DNA of 64,000 nt from Pontibacter ruber (GCF_023630205.1 NZ_JALPRR010000004.1:1-64000); one strand, 5' to 3'. Positions 37,331-47,210 are shown, counted from the stretch's first letter. Numbers and translations: made by a program. The notes: a model not told the origin generated them from the letters alone.

Positions 37331-38566
37331 TTATTTGGCTCGCAGCCACCCCTGAGGGTTAAGGTTCACATTGTTCTTCCAAATCTGGAACTGCAGCTCG
37401 GTGGTGCCGTTTGCATCGGTATAAACAGTGCCGATCACATCTTTGGGCTTCACAGCCTGTCCTTCCGCAACATTTACAGATTTTAGCCTGGCGTATACTA
37501 CAAAGTACTCCCCGTGTTGTACCATCACAATATTGTTCATGCCCGGAACGCTGGCAACCGTCAGCACTTTGCCTTCGAAAATAGCACGGGCAGATTCGCC
37601 CTGAGTTGTCTGGATATCCACGCCACGGTTCTCGATTACCACGCCTTTTAACACAGGGTGGTTGTGGCGGCCAAAACGCTGCGAGATGAAGCCACGTTCT
37701 ACCGGCCAGGCCAGTCGCCCTTTGTTACCGGCAAAGGACGAGGAAATGAGTGCTGCCTCAGGCGTAAGTGTCATCTTATTGACACTTCCGCTGGAAGCAC
37801 GTCCTTCTTCACGGGCAGCACGGGCAGCTCTTGCGATCTCTTCCCGCACGATGTCTGCGATCAGGTTATCCAGCTTCTTAACAGCTTGCTGGCGCTGTGC
37901 CACTTCTTGTTTTAGATTTGCTTCCTGCTTGCTGAGGCGCGAGATCACACTGTCCTGCTGTGCTTTCAGGCTGTTGAGGTTGCGGTTCTCTACCAGCTGT
38001 TTGCTCAGGAGGTTCTTTTTCTCATTCTTTTTGGCCTCCAGTACGTCGAGCTGCCCGGTAAGAGCGGCTTGTACCTTGTTTATCTGCTCTACCTGCTTTT
38101 TACGTGCCTCAGAGTACTGTTGCAGGTAGCGCATCCGCATCATCATCTGGTTGAAGGAGTCAGCGGCAAAGAGGAACATGAGCTTGTTGTAGCTGTTGGA
38201 TGTTTTGGAGGCAGCATACACCATGGTGGCATATTCAGCCTTCAGCTGCTCCAAATCAGACTGGAGCGCGCCTACTATACCCTCGGTTTCCTTTACGCCA
38301 GATTCAATGAATGTTAATTCGCGGGAAATGGTTTTGATAACCCCTTTCTGCACCACAATTTTTTCCTGGATAGCATTGAGCTGGCCTATAGAGGCCTCTT
38401 TCTGCACTTTGGTTTGCTGCAGAATGCGGTTTGCTTCTTTAATACGGGTGAGGTTTTCCTTCTTTTCCCTTTCTAGTTGCGCCTTTGATTTTTTGCTTTG
38501 TGCAAAGCCGGCCAAAGGTAATAGCAACAGCGACAGGAAAAAGGCAGAACGGTAAAGGGCCTTCAT
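37331..38566 (-). CDS. EnvC-like murein hydrolase activator (degenerate M23/LytM domain)
   Basis: A 411-residue exported protein: signal peptide ending AGFAQ (about 23), a long coiled coil (about 27-245) rich in Lys, Glu and Gln, and a C-terminal LytM domain (about 280-411). The zinc ligands of active M23 peptidases are lost: the HxGxD region reads NRGVDI and the HLxxxxV region reads YARLKSV, with ELQFQIW in place of HFEIR. This is the pattern of EnvC-type activators that switch on amidases instead of cutting murein. It is the last gene of the envelope operon. Confidence 0.9.
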   Translation of the reverse strand: MKALYRSAFFLSLLLLPLAGFAQSKKSKAQLEREKKENLTRIKEANRILQQTKVQKEASIGQLNAIQEKIVVQKGVIKTISRELTFIESGVKETEGIVGALQSDLEQLKAEYATMVYAASKTSNSYNKLMFLFAADSFNQMMMRMRYLQQYSEARKKQVEQINKVQAALTGQLDVLEAKKNEKKNLLSKQLVENRNLNSLKAQQDSVISRLSKQEANLKQEVAQRQQAVKKLDNLIADIVREEIARAARAAREEGRASSGSVNKMTLTPEAALISSSFAGNKGRLAWPVERGFISQRFGRHNHPVLKGVVIENRGVDIQTTQGESARAIFEGKVLTVASVPGMNNIVMVQHGEYFVVYARLKSVNVAEGQAVKPKDVIGTVYTDANGTTELQFQIWKNNVNLNPQGWLRAK

Positions 38567-38649
38567 GTACGTCTGGTTCTTCTACTCTGAGCTTACAAAT
38601 ATGGCAAATCTAATTGCCAAGAACCAGTTGCCTTCTCAATTTATTACGC

Positions 38650-39393
38650 TTATAACCTTTTATAGTCCGCTGGCACGGAAAAAGGGAAGTCGAGGGCCTG
38701 ATCAGTAACAGTAACTTTGCTGTGGTTAAGGTTGAAGCTGGATGTTTGCCCGGTTTGCAGAATCTGGGCATCCAGGGCATGAGCAAACGGAACACTGCCT
38801 ATGTTCTGAAAACTATCATACTTTACAGAGATCGTATTACCGGTCTGCTGATCCTTTACATCCAATTGCTGCAGTTTCTGATTCTCACGGCCGATGAAAT
38901 AATCGAAGAGCAGGTTGTTGCGCAGCTGCTGTACATGTTGCAGCTGTTCCTGTTCCATTACTTTTTCTGCCCCGTTGGGTTGGTAGTTGCCCAGCAGCAA
39001 TGCCTGCAGCACGTTGTAATCTACCTGAACCTTGAATTTGTTGCTCAGGTAACTGTAGCTGGTGGCAGTATACTCTCGGCGCAGGCGGTTCATCACAAAT
39101 ACCGAATCCTGCGTCATTTTGATACGGGCAGCTTCAATGCCCAAGCCCGGCTGCACCGACACCCAAATCACACTGTCTTTGCGTATGCGCATCGATACGC
39201 CCGATGAGATGCTTTCCCCTCTGTCTTGCACATTTACCTGACCTTTGGCAGTCAGGTAGCTGAAATCAAGGTTCTGCACAGATACCCGGCCAACGGTTTC
39301 GGTAGTAGCCGAAGCTGTGATTGGTACGGTTTCTTTTTTACAGGAGGAGAGAAGTATAAAGCCCAGCAGGTAAAGGAGGATCTGCTTATTCAT
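38650..39393 (-). CDS. DUF4292 lipoprotein
   Basis: A 247-residue lipoprotein with the lipobox Leu-Leu-Ser-Ser-Cys (Cys18). The mature part has the alternating pattern of the LolA/LolB-like fold, with the DUF4292 region (about 38-245). Function is not established, but its fold suggests binding or moving a lipid. Its ATG overlaps the end of the TPR gene by 8 bases, so the two are translationally coupled; the same order with an M23 gene is common in Bacteroidota. Confidence 0.82.
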   Translation of the reverse strand: MNKQILLYLLGFILLSSCKKETVPITASATTETVGRVSVQNLDFSYLTAKGQVNVQDRGESISSGVSMRIRKDSVIWVSVQPGLGIEAARIKMTQDSVFVMNRLRREYTATSYSYLSNKFKVQVDYNVLQALLLGNYQPNGAEKVMEQEQLQHVQQLRNNLLFDYFIGRENQKLQQLDVKDQQTGNTISVKYDSFQNIGSVPFAHALDAQILQTGQTSSFNLNHSKVTVTDQALDFPFSVPADYKRL

Positions 39394-41152
39394 AAAGTTT
39401 CTTTTCTTTTATTTTCCTGTCTATAAAAGCAGAGGCGTCGCCTTTTTGTTTTGCTTTCTGCCACTGCTTTAATGCCTCTTCTTTCTGACCGAGCTTAAAC
39501 AGTACATCGCCGTAATGTTCTACAATGGTGGCATCGTCTGAAGCAGCAATGGCTTGCTCCAGGTATTTGAGTGCCCCCTGGTAGTCTTCCAGCTTGTACA
39601 GTACCCAGGCATAAGTGTCGAGGTAAGTAGGGTTGTTAGGATACTTACTCACCAGCCTTCCTGCCAGTTCTTTGGCTTTGGGCAGGTTTTCGTTACGCAA
39701 CGACAGGAAATAACTATAGTTGTTGAGTACGTGTTCGTTATCGGCATCGAAGGCTAAAACAGCCTCATACGCCTCATCCGATTTTTTATAGTTCTTAAGG
39801 GAGTTGTAGCCGTCGCCGAGCTGCATGTTGAACTGGGCTACCAGTTCCTGCTCACCTGCAGACAGGCGTTTGCCATACTCCAGCGCTTTTACAGCTTTAT
39901 CATAGTTTTTCTGGATCAGGTGGCCGGTGCCGTTGTAAAACCAGAACACGGCCTGGTTCGGGAATAGCTCCAGTGCCTTTTCTGAATGGATTACCAGCGA
40001 ATCCGACTGCGACAATTCTGCATCCAGCAACACGATCTGTTGCCAGATCTTAAAATGGGAATCATCCAGCTTCACGGCTTTGAGGTAGTTGGAACGGGCC
40101 GCCTGCTTTTTACCCACAATGGTTTGCAGGTCGCCGGCAACCGCATAAGCCTTCGCTTCTTTAGGATGTGATTTGATCGTCAAGTCAACAAGCTCCAACG
40201 CTACAGGCTCCAGCTGCGGGTTGGGCAACTGGCTGATGTAATCGACCAAAATGCGAACCTTGGTATCAATATCGAGCTCGGGGCTGGCAAATGCTTTTTT
40301 TACCTGTTTCTCCGATTCGGCCATGTTGCCTTTCTGGCGGTTGAGGTCGGAAAGCATCAGGTAGGCAAAAGGGTTGTTAGGCTCCAGGCGCAGTGCTTTC
40401 TGAAGTACTTCAATTGCTTTGTCTGTTTTCTGGGAAGCGTTGTAGAGCTCCGCCTGGGCAAGGAAATAGCGTATCTCGGTTGGGTTGGCGGCCAGTAGCT
40501 TTTCCCCTTCCTGCACCGCTTTATCCACGTTTTTCTGGCGCAGGTAGATCTGCTGCCGGTTCATGGATACCTGCTCCAGCGGACCAAACTTCTTCTCAAT
40601 CCGGTCGTAGGTTTTCAGGGCCTCTTCGTAGTTGGCCTGAGACAAGTATAACTCAGCCAGGTTAAACAGGTACTGATCTGAATCCGGGACGTTAGCCAGC
40701 AGGTTGTTGTAGGTCTGAGCGGCCTCGTTGTATAGTTTCTGCTCTGAATAGAGCTGGGCCAGCAGCAGGTAATAGTAGGTGTTCTTTTTTTCCTGGGCGA
40801 TAGCTGCCTGCGCAAACGGAACCCCATCTTTGGGCTTGTCGAGCAGCAGGTACGTTTCGGCCAGCTTGTAGTTTAATGCCGCATTAGACGGAGTGGCCGT
40901 GTAGGCCTTCTGGAAGTATTTAAGGGCTTCTTCATAGTCTTCCAGCATAAAGTATTTCATGCCATCCAGAAACATCGCCTCGCCCAGTTGCTTATCCTGT
41001 TCGGAAGGCGTAGGCGTAACCGGTACAACCTGTGCCGCCGCCTCACGTGCCGCTTTCGCCCTCTTCTTTTTCTTAGATTGGGCCTGGCTTTCGCCTGTAG
41101 CCAGCAGAACCAGGCAGCATACCGCGAGAACAATGTTTCTGAAATGGGTCAT
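39386..41152 (-). CDS. Exported TPR-repeat protein
   Basis: A 588-residue protein with a signal peptide ending ESQAQ (about 25) and a Lys-rich stretch, then about twelve tetratricopeptide repeats from residue 50 to the end (for example YLLLAQLYSEQKLYNEAAQTY near 132). It is probably a periplasmic scaffold for the cell-envelope proteins of this operon. No enzymatic motif is seen. Confidence 0.88.
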   Translation of the reverse strand: MTHFRNIVLAVCCLVLLATGESQAQSKKKKRAKAAREAAAQVVPVTPTPSEQDKQLGEAMFLDGMKYFMLEDYEEALKYFQKAYTATPSNAALNYKLAETYLLLDKPKDGVPFAQAAIAQEKKNTYYYLLLAQLYSEQKLYNEAAQTYNNLLANVPDSDQYLFNLAELYLSQANYEEALKTYDRIEKKFGPLEQVSMNRQQIYLRQKNVDKAVQEGEKLLAANPTEIRYFLAQAELYNASQKTDKAIEVLQKALRLEPNNPFAYLMLSDLNRQKGNMAESEKQVKKAFASPELDIDTKVRILVDYISQLPNPQLEPVALELVDLTIKSHPKEAKAYAVAGDLQTIVGKKQAARSNYLKAVKLDDSHFKIWQQIVLLDAELSQSDSLVIHSEKALELFPNQAVFWFYNGTGHLIQKNYDKAVKALEYGKRLSAGEQELVAQFNMQLGDGYNSLKNYKKSDEAYEAVLAFDADNEHVLNNYSYFLSLRNENLPKAKELAGRLVSKYPNNPTYLDTYAWVLYKLEDYQGALKYLEQAIAASDDATIVEHYGDVLFKLGQKEEALKQWQKAKQKGDASAFIDRKIKEKKLYE

Positions 41153-41161
41153 GAGACAATT

Positions 41162-42169
41162 CTATTCTTTAAGCGTATTGTAGTCGCCGAGGCTGAGGTC
41201 CGCCTGGCTTCCTTCATAAGAAACAAAACTTCCTAGCATAGAGTTTGTTATGTTCCCATTTTTAACTGTGGTGCTCTCCTGAATGATGGAGTTGTTTACC
41301 ACAGAATTGTATACGCTGGTGTTGTTTCCTATCGAAACGTATGGCCCTACCACCGAATTGTGGATAACTGCATTCTCACCAATGTATACAGGAGGTATGA
41401 TCACGGCATTCTGAAGTTGCGCCGTTGAAGCCACCAAGCCTTCCTCATCCTTTATATACTCTAAATAGCGCTGATTGGTGTAAACAGTAGCGTTTTTATT
41501 TCCGCAGTCGAGCCACTCTGTTATAACGGCTGGTATAAACTTGGTACCCTTGTTCTTCATGTTCTCGAGCGCATTGGTCAGCTGGTACTCACCTTTGTCG
41601 CGGATGTCGTTATCAAGCAGGTACTGCAGCTCGCTGCGCAGGTAGGCACCATCGCGGAAGTAGTAAATGCCGATGATGGCCATATCCGATACAAACTCCT
41701 GCGGCTTTTCTATAAAGTCTGTGATTTCGTTGTTTGCGTTCAGTTTGATCACACCAAAGGCTTTCGGGTCTTCCACGCGCTGCACCCAGATGGTGCCGTC
41801 TGCATCGGTGTCTAACCGGAAGTCTGCTTTAAAGAGCGTATCGGCGAAGGCCACTACTACTTTGCCATCCAACGACTCCTGTGCACACATGATCGCGTGA
41901 GCCGTGCCGAGGGCTTCTTCCTGGTAATAAATGCTGCCTTTAGCCCCAACCGATTGTGCAATACTGCGAAGATCCTGCTCTACGGCCTCACCAAAATGGC
42001 CGATAATGAAAGCAACTTCCTCGATTGGCTCGTGGCATACTTTGGCAATGTCTTCTACCAGGCGCTGCACAATAGGTTTGCCCGCAATCGGGATCAGGGG
42101 TTTAGGAACAGTGAGGGTATGGGGGCGCATGCGTTTGCCCATACCTGCCATCGGTATAATAATCCTCAT
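41162..42169 (-). CDS. Sugar-phosphate nucleotidyltransferase with left-handed beta-helix tail
   Basis: A 335-residue enzyme of the RmlA/GlmU fold. The nucleotide loop is MAGMGKRMRP (7-16), followed by the KPLIPIAGKP sugar-site segment and ADTLF in the metal site. After residue 245, hexapeptide-like repeats (NAVIIPPVYIGENAVIHNSV) form a beta-helix. It is likely to make an NDP-sugar for envelope polysaccharide, but which sugar cannot be told. It lies 9 bases before the TPR gene. Confidence 0.9.
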   Translation of the reverse strand: MRIIIPMAGMGKRMRPHTLTVPKPLIPIAGKPIVQRLVEDIAKVCHEPIEEVAFIIGHFGEAVEQDLRSIAQSVGAKGSIYYQEEALGTAHAIMCAQESLDGKVVVAFADTLFKADFRLDTDADGTIWVQRVEDPKAFGVIKLNANNEITDFIEKPQEFVSDMAIIGIYYFRDGAYLRSELQYLLDNDIRDKGEYQLTNALENMKNKGTKFIPAVITEWLDCGNKNATVYTNQRYLEYIKDEEGLVASTAQLQNAVIIPPVYIGENAVIHNSVVGPYVSIGNNTSVYNSVVNNSIIQESTTVKNGNITNSMLGSFVSYEGSQADLSLGDYNTLKE

Positions 42170-42303
42170 AGCTTTAAATTTGTTTTTAAGTAAAGCTATG
42201 GCGACGCTGGTCAGCCATAGCTACTGTTTGATTTATCTATTAAGTGTGTATTATTAAGGTTCTGCTAAAGTATAAGCTTACAGGCAGACACCGGTTATGA
42301 AAA

Positions 42304-42753
42304 CTACTTGGTGCCGGTGCTGCCGTAGCCGCCTGCCCCGCGCACCGTATCGCTCAGGGTTTCTGCTTCCGTCCACTCAACACGTTCATAGCGGGCAACT
42401 ACCATCTGAGCAATGCGTTCCCCGTCTTCTACGGTAAACTCCTGTTCTGACAGGTTTACGAGCAACACCTTTATCTCGCCCCGATAATCGGCGTCGATGG
42501 TGCCGGGGCTGTTCACGATACCAATACCGTGCTTGTAAGCCAGGCCACTGCGGGGGCGTATCTGCGCCTCATGTCCTTCCGGAAGTTCAATAAACAGGCC
42601 TGTAGGTATAAGCGCACGCTGCAGCGGCTTAAGTATAACAGGGGCTTCCAGGTTCGCTCGAAGGTCCATACCAGCAGAATGTGCCGTCTGGTAAGAAGGA
42701 AGCGGGTGCTTTGATTGGTTAATGACGTTAACCGGCAGGTTCTTGTTGTTCAT
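42304..42753 (-). CDS. dut: dUTP diphosphatase
   Basis: A 149-residue trimeric dUTPase that cleaves dUTP to dUMP, keeping uracil out of DNA. All five motifs are present: AGMDLRA (28-34), RPRSGLA (67-73), [11 protein letters not shown] (84-94), GERIAQMV, and the C-terminal [11 protein letters not shown]-loop-like motif. It sits between the flippase and the nucleotidyltransferase, an order often kept in Bacteroidota. Confidence 0.97.
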   Translation of the reverse strand: MNNKNLPVNVINQSKHPLPSYQTAHSAGMDLRANLEAPVILKPLQRALIPTGLFIELPEGHEAQIRPRSGLAYKHGIGIVNSPGTIDADYRGEIKVLLVNLSEQEFTVEDGERIAQMVVARYERVEWTEAETLSDTVRGAGGYGSTGTK

Positions 42754-42767
42754 CTTTTAAATAAAGA

Positions 42768-44270
42768 TCAAAATTTACGAAAGAAAAAGCCTGGGCGCTC
42801 GCGCAGCAGCACAATGGCTGCAAACACAGCAGGCAAAGCCAGGTGTACCAGGTGCCGTACCCAGTAATTCTGGATAGGGACGTACAGCGCCACCAGCACC
42901 AGTGCTACCGCCAGCAATACATAGCCTGTAATGGTTTTAACCGGGTAGGGGATCGGGTAGTGGATGTTGCCCAGCAGGTAACTAACCAGCGCCATGCTGA
43001 AATAACAGATAAAGGTAGCCCAGGCCGAGCCCATGTAGCCAAGTACAGGTATGAGCAGCAGGTTAAAAAGTATAGTTATGGCTGCGCCGCCAAAACTGAT
43101 GTAGGTGCCATACTTTGTTTTATCGGTAAGCTTGAACCACACCGACAGGTTATAGTACACGCCCAGGAACAGGTTGGCCAGCAGCAGCACCGGCACCACC
43201 ATGATGCCTTCGCGGTAAGCTTTGCTGCGCAGGAAAAGGGAAAAGTCTTCCAGGTTAGCTGAAATGAAGAGGAAGATAAAGGCACAGACAATGACAAACC
43301 ACTTCATGATAAGGGCAAATGTCTGCGGCGAATTTTTATTTTCTGCCTGCGAAAAGAAGAACGGCTCGGCCGCATAACGAAACGCCTGTATGGCCAGCGT
43401 CATAAAGATGGAGAGCTTGTAGCAGGCGCTGTAAATACCTACGACAGCCTCGTTGCTGTACTGCGGGTAAAAACCCTCGGGCAACCACTCCTCCAGTAGG
43501 ATCCGGTCTATCACCTCGTTCACCATGCCGGCCAGTCCCATAAAAAGCAGCGGGTAGGCGTAGGAAAGCATCGGGCGCAGCAGCTCTATGTTCAGCTCAA
43601 ACCGGAATATGCTGAGCTCGCGCCACAGCATGGGTATGAGCAGCGCATTGGCTACCAGGTTGATCAGGAAAATATAGCCGATACCAAAGTCAGGATCATA
43701 GATGTGCGAGACCAGCGGCTGCAGGCCCTGCAAATACTGCCCCTCATAAATGTTGCGGCAGATGACCAGGAAGAACAGGTTGGCGGCCACCGTAATAAGT
43801 ATGTTTGCCAGCTTGATGGAAGCAAATTTTATGGCTTTGTTCTGCAGCCGGAGCCAGGCAAACGGTATGGCCACAATGGCGTCGATGGCAAGTATAAGCG
43901 CCAGCCAGACGATGTAGTTCTGTTCCTGCGGGGAGTAATCCTTATAATCGGCTATAGTGCCCGAGGCAAGTATAAGTATGGCTGTGAAAACAGCGCTCGA
44001 ACTGAGGATGAGGCTGAGTACCTGGTTGTAGAGCCTGGGCCTGTCTGCTCCGGGCTTGTTGGCAAACCGGAAAAAGGCAGTCTCCATGCCGTACGTATAC
44101 AGGATGTTAAAGAAGCCGACAAAAGCATACAGGTACGAAACCACCCCATACTCTGCCGGAAGGAAAACGGCTGTATAAACCGGCACAAGCAGGTAGTTGA
44201 GCGCTCTGCCCACTATACTGCTTAAACCATAGGCAGCCGTTTGCCCGACCAATTTCTTGGCTATACTCAT
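42768..44270 (-). CDS. Polysaccharide flippase (MATE/Wzx-like)
   Basis: A 500-residue integral membrane protein with about 14 hydrophobic segments and the family opening MSIAKKLVGQTAAYGLSSIVGRA. It belongs to the oligosaccharide/polysaccharide exporter group that moves lipid-linked sugars across the inner membrane. It leads the dut-nucleotidyltransferase-TPR-DUF4292-EnvC series and is 36 bases after the enoyl-CoA hydratase gene. Confidence 0.9.
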   Translation of the reverse strand: MSIAKKLVGQTAAYGLSSIVGRALNYLLVPVYTAVFLPAEYGVVSYLYAFVGFFNILYTYGMETAFFRFANKPGADRPRLYNQVLSLILSSSAVFTAILILASGTIADYKDYSPQEQNYIVWLALILAIDAIVAIPFAWLRLQNKAIKFASIKLANILITVAANLFFLVICRNIYEGQYLQGLQPLVSHIYDPDFGIGYIFLINLVANALLIPMLWRELSIFRFELNIELLRPMLSYAYPLLFMGLAGMVNEVIDRILLEEWLPEGFYPQYSNEAVVGIYSACYKLSIFMTLAIQAFRYAAEPFFFSQAENKNSPQTFALIMKWFVIVCAFIFLFISANLEDFSLFLRSKAYREGIMVVPVLLLANLFLGVYYNLSVWFKLTDKTKYGTYISFGGAAITILFNLLLIPVLGYMGSAWATFICYFSMALVSYLLGNIHYPIPYPVKTITGYVLLAVALVLVALYVPIQNYWVRHLVHLALPAVFAAIVLLRERPGFFFRKF

Positions 44271-44306
44271 GCGTTTGGTAGGAAGGGTCGGGTAAAAGTA
44301 ATCTGT

Positions 44307-45089
44307 TTATTTGCCTGTGAAAACAGGCTTACGTTTTTCAAGGAAGGCACTGGTACCTTCTATAAAGTCCTGAGAGGTGCAGCAGCGGGCAAACGAATTT
44401 GCCTCTGTCTGGTAGCCATCCTCGTCTTTGGTATACACTGCGTTCACACACTCGATCACCAGGCCAATGGCTAACGGAGCTTTTGATAAGATCTTTTGCA
44501 TGATCTCAAAGCACTTTGGCATTAGCTCCTCCTGCGAGGTAACATGGTTTACCAGGCCAAGCTCCAGCGCTTCCTGCGCCGATACCATATCACCGGTCAT
44601 CATCAGTTCCATGGCTTTGCCTTTGCCGATGAGCTGCGTCAGGCGTTGTGTGCCGCCGTAGCCAGGGATCACACCCAGGTTTACTTCCGGCTGGCCGAAG
44701 CGGGCGTTGTTGCTGGCTACCCGTATGTGGCAGGCCATTGCCAGTTCGCAGCCGCCACCCAGGGCAAAACCATTCACAGCAGCAATTACGGGCTTGTTGC
44801 AACGCTCAATCATGCTGAATACCTCCTGGCCACGCTCTGCAAAGCTGCGGGCATTCACATCGCTTAGTTCGGCGATTTCTGAGATGTCGGCACCTGCAAC
44901 AAATGCTTTCGGACCGGCTCCTACGAAGATGACACCCCGGATCGACGGATCATCATATACCTGCTGAATTGCATTTCTGATCTCCTTTACCGTTTCAATG
45001 TTGAGGGCATTCAGCTTGTCCTCTCTGTTGATTGTGATGGTCAGGATGTTGTCTTGTATATGTAGCAGCAGGTTTTCGTATGTAGCCAT
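44307..45089 (-). CDS. Enoyl-CoA hydratase/isomerase family protein
   Basis: A 260-residue crotonase-fold protein. The oxyanion segment FVAGADISEI (63-72), GGGCELAMAC with Glu115 and GQPEVNLGVIPGYGG with Glu135 are all present, so both catalytic Glu residues of a hydratase are kept. It is expected to hydrate short 2-enoyl-CoA esters in fatty acid or amino acid breakdown. It has a good -7 box 41 bases upstream and may lead the downstream envelope operon. Confidence 0.93.
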   Translation of the reverse strand: MATYENLLLHIQDNILTITINREDKLNALNIETVKEIRNAIQQVYDDPSIRGVIFVGAGPKAFVAGADISEIAELSDVNARSFAERGQEVFSMIERCNKPVIAAVNGFALGGGCELAMACHIRVASNNARFGQPEVNLGVIPGYGGTQRLTQLIGKGKAMELMMTGDMVSAQEALELGLVNHVTSQEELMPKCFEIMQKILSKAPLAIGLVIECVNAVYTKDEDGYQTEANSFARCCTSQDFIEGTSAFLEKRKPVFTGK

Positions 45090-45130
45090 AGTTTGATTTA
45101 GATCTATTCAAAAAAATCCTTTTTCGGACA

Positions 45131-45138
45131 CAAATATA
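45131..45138 (-). promoter_or_regulatory. -7 element upstream of the enoyl-CoA hydratase gene
   Basis: The minus strand reads TATATTTG, an exact TAnnTTTG. A TTG lies 25 bases further upstream, slightly beyond the common 17-23 spacing. Confidence 0.45.
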
Positions 45139-45263
45139 GCAATTTCGGTAATTCATTGAACAGCAATTTCGCAAACTTGCCTCCTCAGCTTGCCTGCAGT
45201 TTCAACTTTAAAGTTTATATTCTATATTCATACTTTAAGTTCAACGATAAAGCTTGAGAAAAC

Positions 45264-45713
45264 ATGGGATTTTTATCTGAATTCAAAACCTTCGCTATGA
45301 AGGGTAACGTAATCGACCTGGCTGTTGGTGTGGTGATCGGGGCTGCTTTTGGTGGCATCACCAAATCTTTGGTAGAAGATATCATTATGCCGCCGCTGGG
45401 CCTGCTGATCAGCAATGTAGATTTTTCAGCGCTCAAGCTGGTGCTTAAAGAACCTGTGACATTGAACGGAGAAGTAGTAGCGCAAGCCGTATCGATCAAT
45501 TATGGCAATTTTCTGCAGACCTTGATCAACTTCCTGATCATCGCTTTTGCTATTTTCCTGCTGGTTCGGCTCATCAACCAGCTGCGTGTTAAAGAAGCCG
45601 CGAAACCTGCCCCGGCTGTTGACAAACAGGAAGTTCTGCTCGCCGAGATCCGCGATCTGTTAAAGGGCGATAACAAAGTAGCAGCCACAGACCCGCACAA
45701 AAAGATTGTTTAA
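45264..45713 (+). CDS. mscL: Large-conductance mechanosensitive channel
   Basis: A 149-residue membrane channel that opens under membrane tension. The opening FLSEFKTFAMKGNVIDLAVG (3-22), the first helix VVIGAAFGGITKSLVEDIIMP (23-43) and the second helix near 85-105 are typical. A Lys/Glu-rich cytoplasmic helix ends the protein. It lies divergently from the enoyl-CoA hydratase gene. Confidence 0.97.
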   Translation: MGFLSEFKTFAMKGNVIDLAVGVVIGAAFGGITKSLVEDIIMPPLGLLISNVDFSALKLVLKEPVTLNGEVVAQAVSINYGNFLQTLINFLIIAFAIFLLVRLINQLRVKEAAKPAPAVDKQEVLLAEIRDLLKGDNKVAATDPHKKIV

Positions 45714-45728
45714 CCTATTTTATACTTC

Positions 45729-46685
45729 ATGTATCATTTTTTTACCCGCTTACTAACTTTTACAGTCATACTTTACACGATTGGTGCAGCCACTGCTTCG
45801 GCGCAGGAGGTAGTACCGGATACAACTACCCGCAACATCTGGGATTTCGGTGGCGTCGGCACGATCAACTTCAGCCAGGTGAGCCTCAGTAACTGGGCCG
45901 CCGGAGGCCAGAACTCTGTGTCGATGCTGGGCATTGCCAATATTTATGCGAACTATAAGAAAGGGAAAAATACCTGGAATAACTCTCTGGACGTAACCTA
46001 TGGCAACGTGAAACTGGAAAATCAGCGCGTCCGGAAAAGTGACGATCGGTTGGAGTTGAACCTGAAGTACGGAAGGCAGGCCTCCAGTAAGTGGTTTTAT
46101 ACAACCCAGTTTAACCTGAGAACGCAGCTGACGCCTACCTATACCGAGACCCGGGATTCCATCATGTCCAACTTTCTTTCGCCTGCTTTTATGCTGGCAT
46201 CCATCGGTATGGACTACAAGCCAAACGAAAAGCTGTCGGTGTTCATCTCGCCAGTTACCGGTAAGTTTACCTTTGTGGAGAGCCAGCGGATGGCAGATGC
46301 CGGAGCCTTTGGGGTGAAGCCGGCCCAAAGAGATGTTTCCGGTGATGTTATACCCAATACGGGCGAAAGGCTGCGCGAAGAGTTTGGTGGCTTTGTCAAT
46401 GTCCGTTTTAAGCACGAACTGGTGCAGAATGTTACGCTGCAGTCCAAGTTGGATCTTTTTTCGAACTACATGCGGAATCCGCAGAATGTGGATATGAACT
46501 GGGAGAACCTCCTGAATTTTAAAGTAAACAAATTCATTGCTGCGAGTTTGTTTGTGCATATGGTATACGACGATGACATCAACATCAACCAGGACCGCGA
46601 CGAGGATGGTGAGATTGACAGCAAAGGCCCCCGGTTGCAGGTAAAGGAGACCCTAGGCATAGGCTTATCTTATAAATTTGATTAG
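45729..46685 (+). CDS. DUF3078 protein, probable outer-membrane barrel
   Basis: A 318-residue exported protein, signal peptide ending TASAQ (about 25). The mature start WDFGGVGTINFSQVSLSNWA matches DUF3078 proteins of Bacteroidota, and amphipathic strands run to a C-terminal SYKFD. It is likely a barrel of unknown cargo. It follows mscL by 15 bases. Confidence 0.87.
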   Translation: MYHFFTRLLTFTVILYTIGAATASAQEVVPDTTTRNIWDFGGVGTINFSQVSLSNWAAGGQNSVSMLGIANIYANYKKGKNTWNNSLDVTYGNVKLENQRVRKSDDRLELNLKYGRQASSKWFYTTQFNLRTQLTPTYTETRDSIMSNFLSPAFMLASIGMDYKPNEKLSVFISPVTGKFTFVESQRMADAGAFGVKPAQRDVSGDVIPNTGERLREEFGGFVNVRFKHELVQNVTLQSKLDLFSNYMRNPQNVDMNWENLLNFKVNKFIAASLFVHMVYDDDININQDRDEDGEIDSKGPRLQVKETLGIGLSYKFD

Positions 46686-46776
46686 CCGAACTTTTTTAAA
46701 ATGTTATGATGTTGTGTGCCAAAATGTATACATTACAATCTTTATTACGTTGTATACTTGCAACAACATTTTGTTT

Positions 46777-47112
46777 ATGAAGAAATTAATTCTTTCTATA
46801 ACCTTCCTCGGGTTGCTGTTTTTTGCTTCACAAGCTGCTGCACAAACAAGCCAAAGCAGTACCGGCTCCAGTACAAAAGATGAATACTGGGGAACTGCCA
46901 AAGCAGAAGATAAAGGTGCTTCAGCGGATGCTGTTGGCCGCAGAGCCAACGGGCTTGATACGCGCTGGAATGCCTACGAAGATTCGCGCCGTAACAAGTT
47001 TACGAAAGACCGTGTCAAGAACAGCAAAAAGATGAAAGCGATCCTTAAAAAAGAAAAGGAGATGCATCGCAAGCACAAACGTGACAAGCGCCGTTTAGCC
47101 CGCTCGATGTAA
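46777..47112 (+). CDS. Small exported basic protein, unknown
   Basis: A 111-residue protein I do not recognise. The ATG at 46777 gives a clear signal peptide ending AAAQ (about 23); a longer frame to 46678 has no such logic. The mature part has a Ser/Thr-rich start, an Asp/Ala/Arg middle (VGRRANGLDTRWNAYEDS), and a strongly basic tail with many Lys, Arg and His. The tail suggests binding to nucleic acid or to acidic cell-surface sugars. A TATACTTG at 46753-46760 is one mismatch from a -7 box. Confidence 0.7.
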   Translation: MKKLILSITFLGLLFFASQAAAQTSQSSTGSSTKDEYWGTAKAEDKGASADAVGRRANGLDTRWNAYEDSRRNKFTKDRVKNSKKMKAILKKEKEMHRKHKRDKRRLARSM

Positions 47113-47136
47113 TAAATTCATTACCCTAAAGTATAA

Positions 47137-47164
47137 AAGGCCACCGGTTTACTGGTGGCCTTTT
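47137..47164 (+). terminator. Terminator after the small basic protein gene
   Basis: AAAGGCCACCGGT pairs with ACTGGTGGCCTTT (one G-T pair), followed by a T-rich stretch, 25 bases beyond the stop. Confidence 0.82.
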
Positions 47165-47210
47165 GCTTTGCCGGGAGTATAAACAAAGTATACTGCCGGA
47201 AGTTGCTGAA

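Noticed and set aside
37331-38566. Considered as an active M23 endopeptidase
   Set aside because: The His ligands of the zinc site are missing, which fits an activator.
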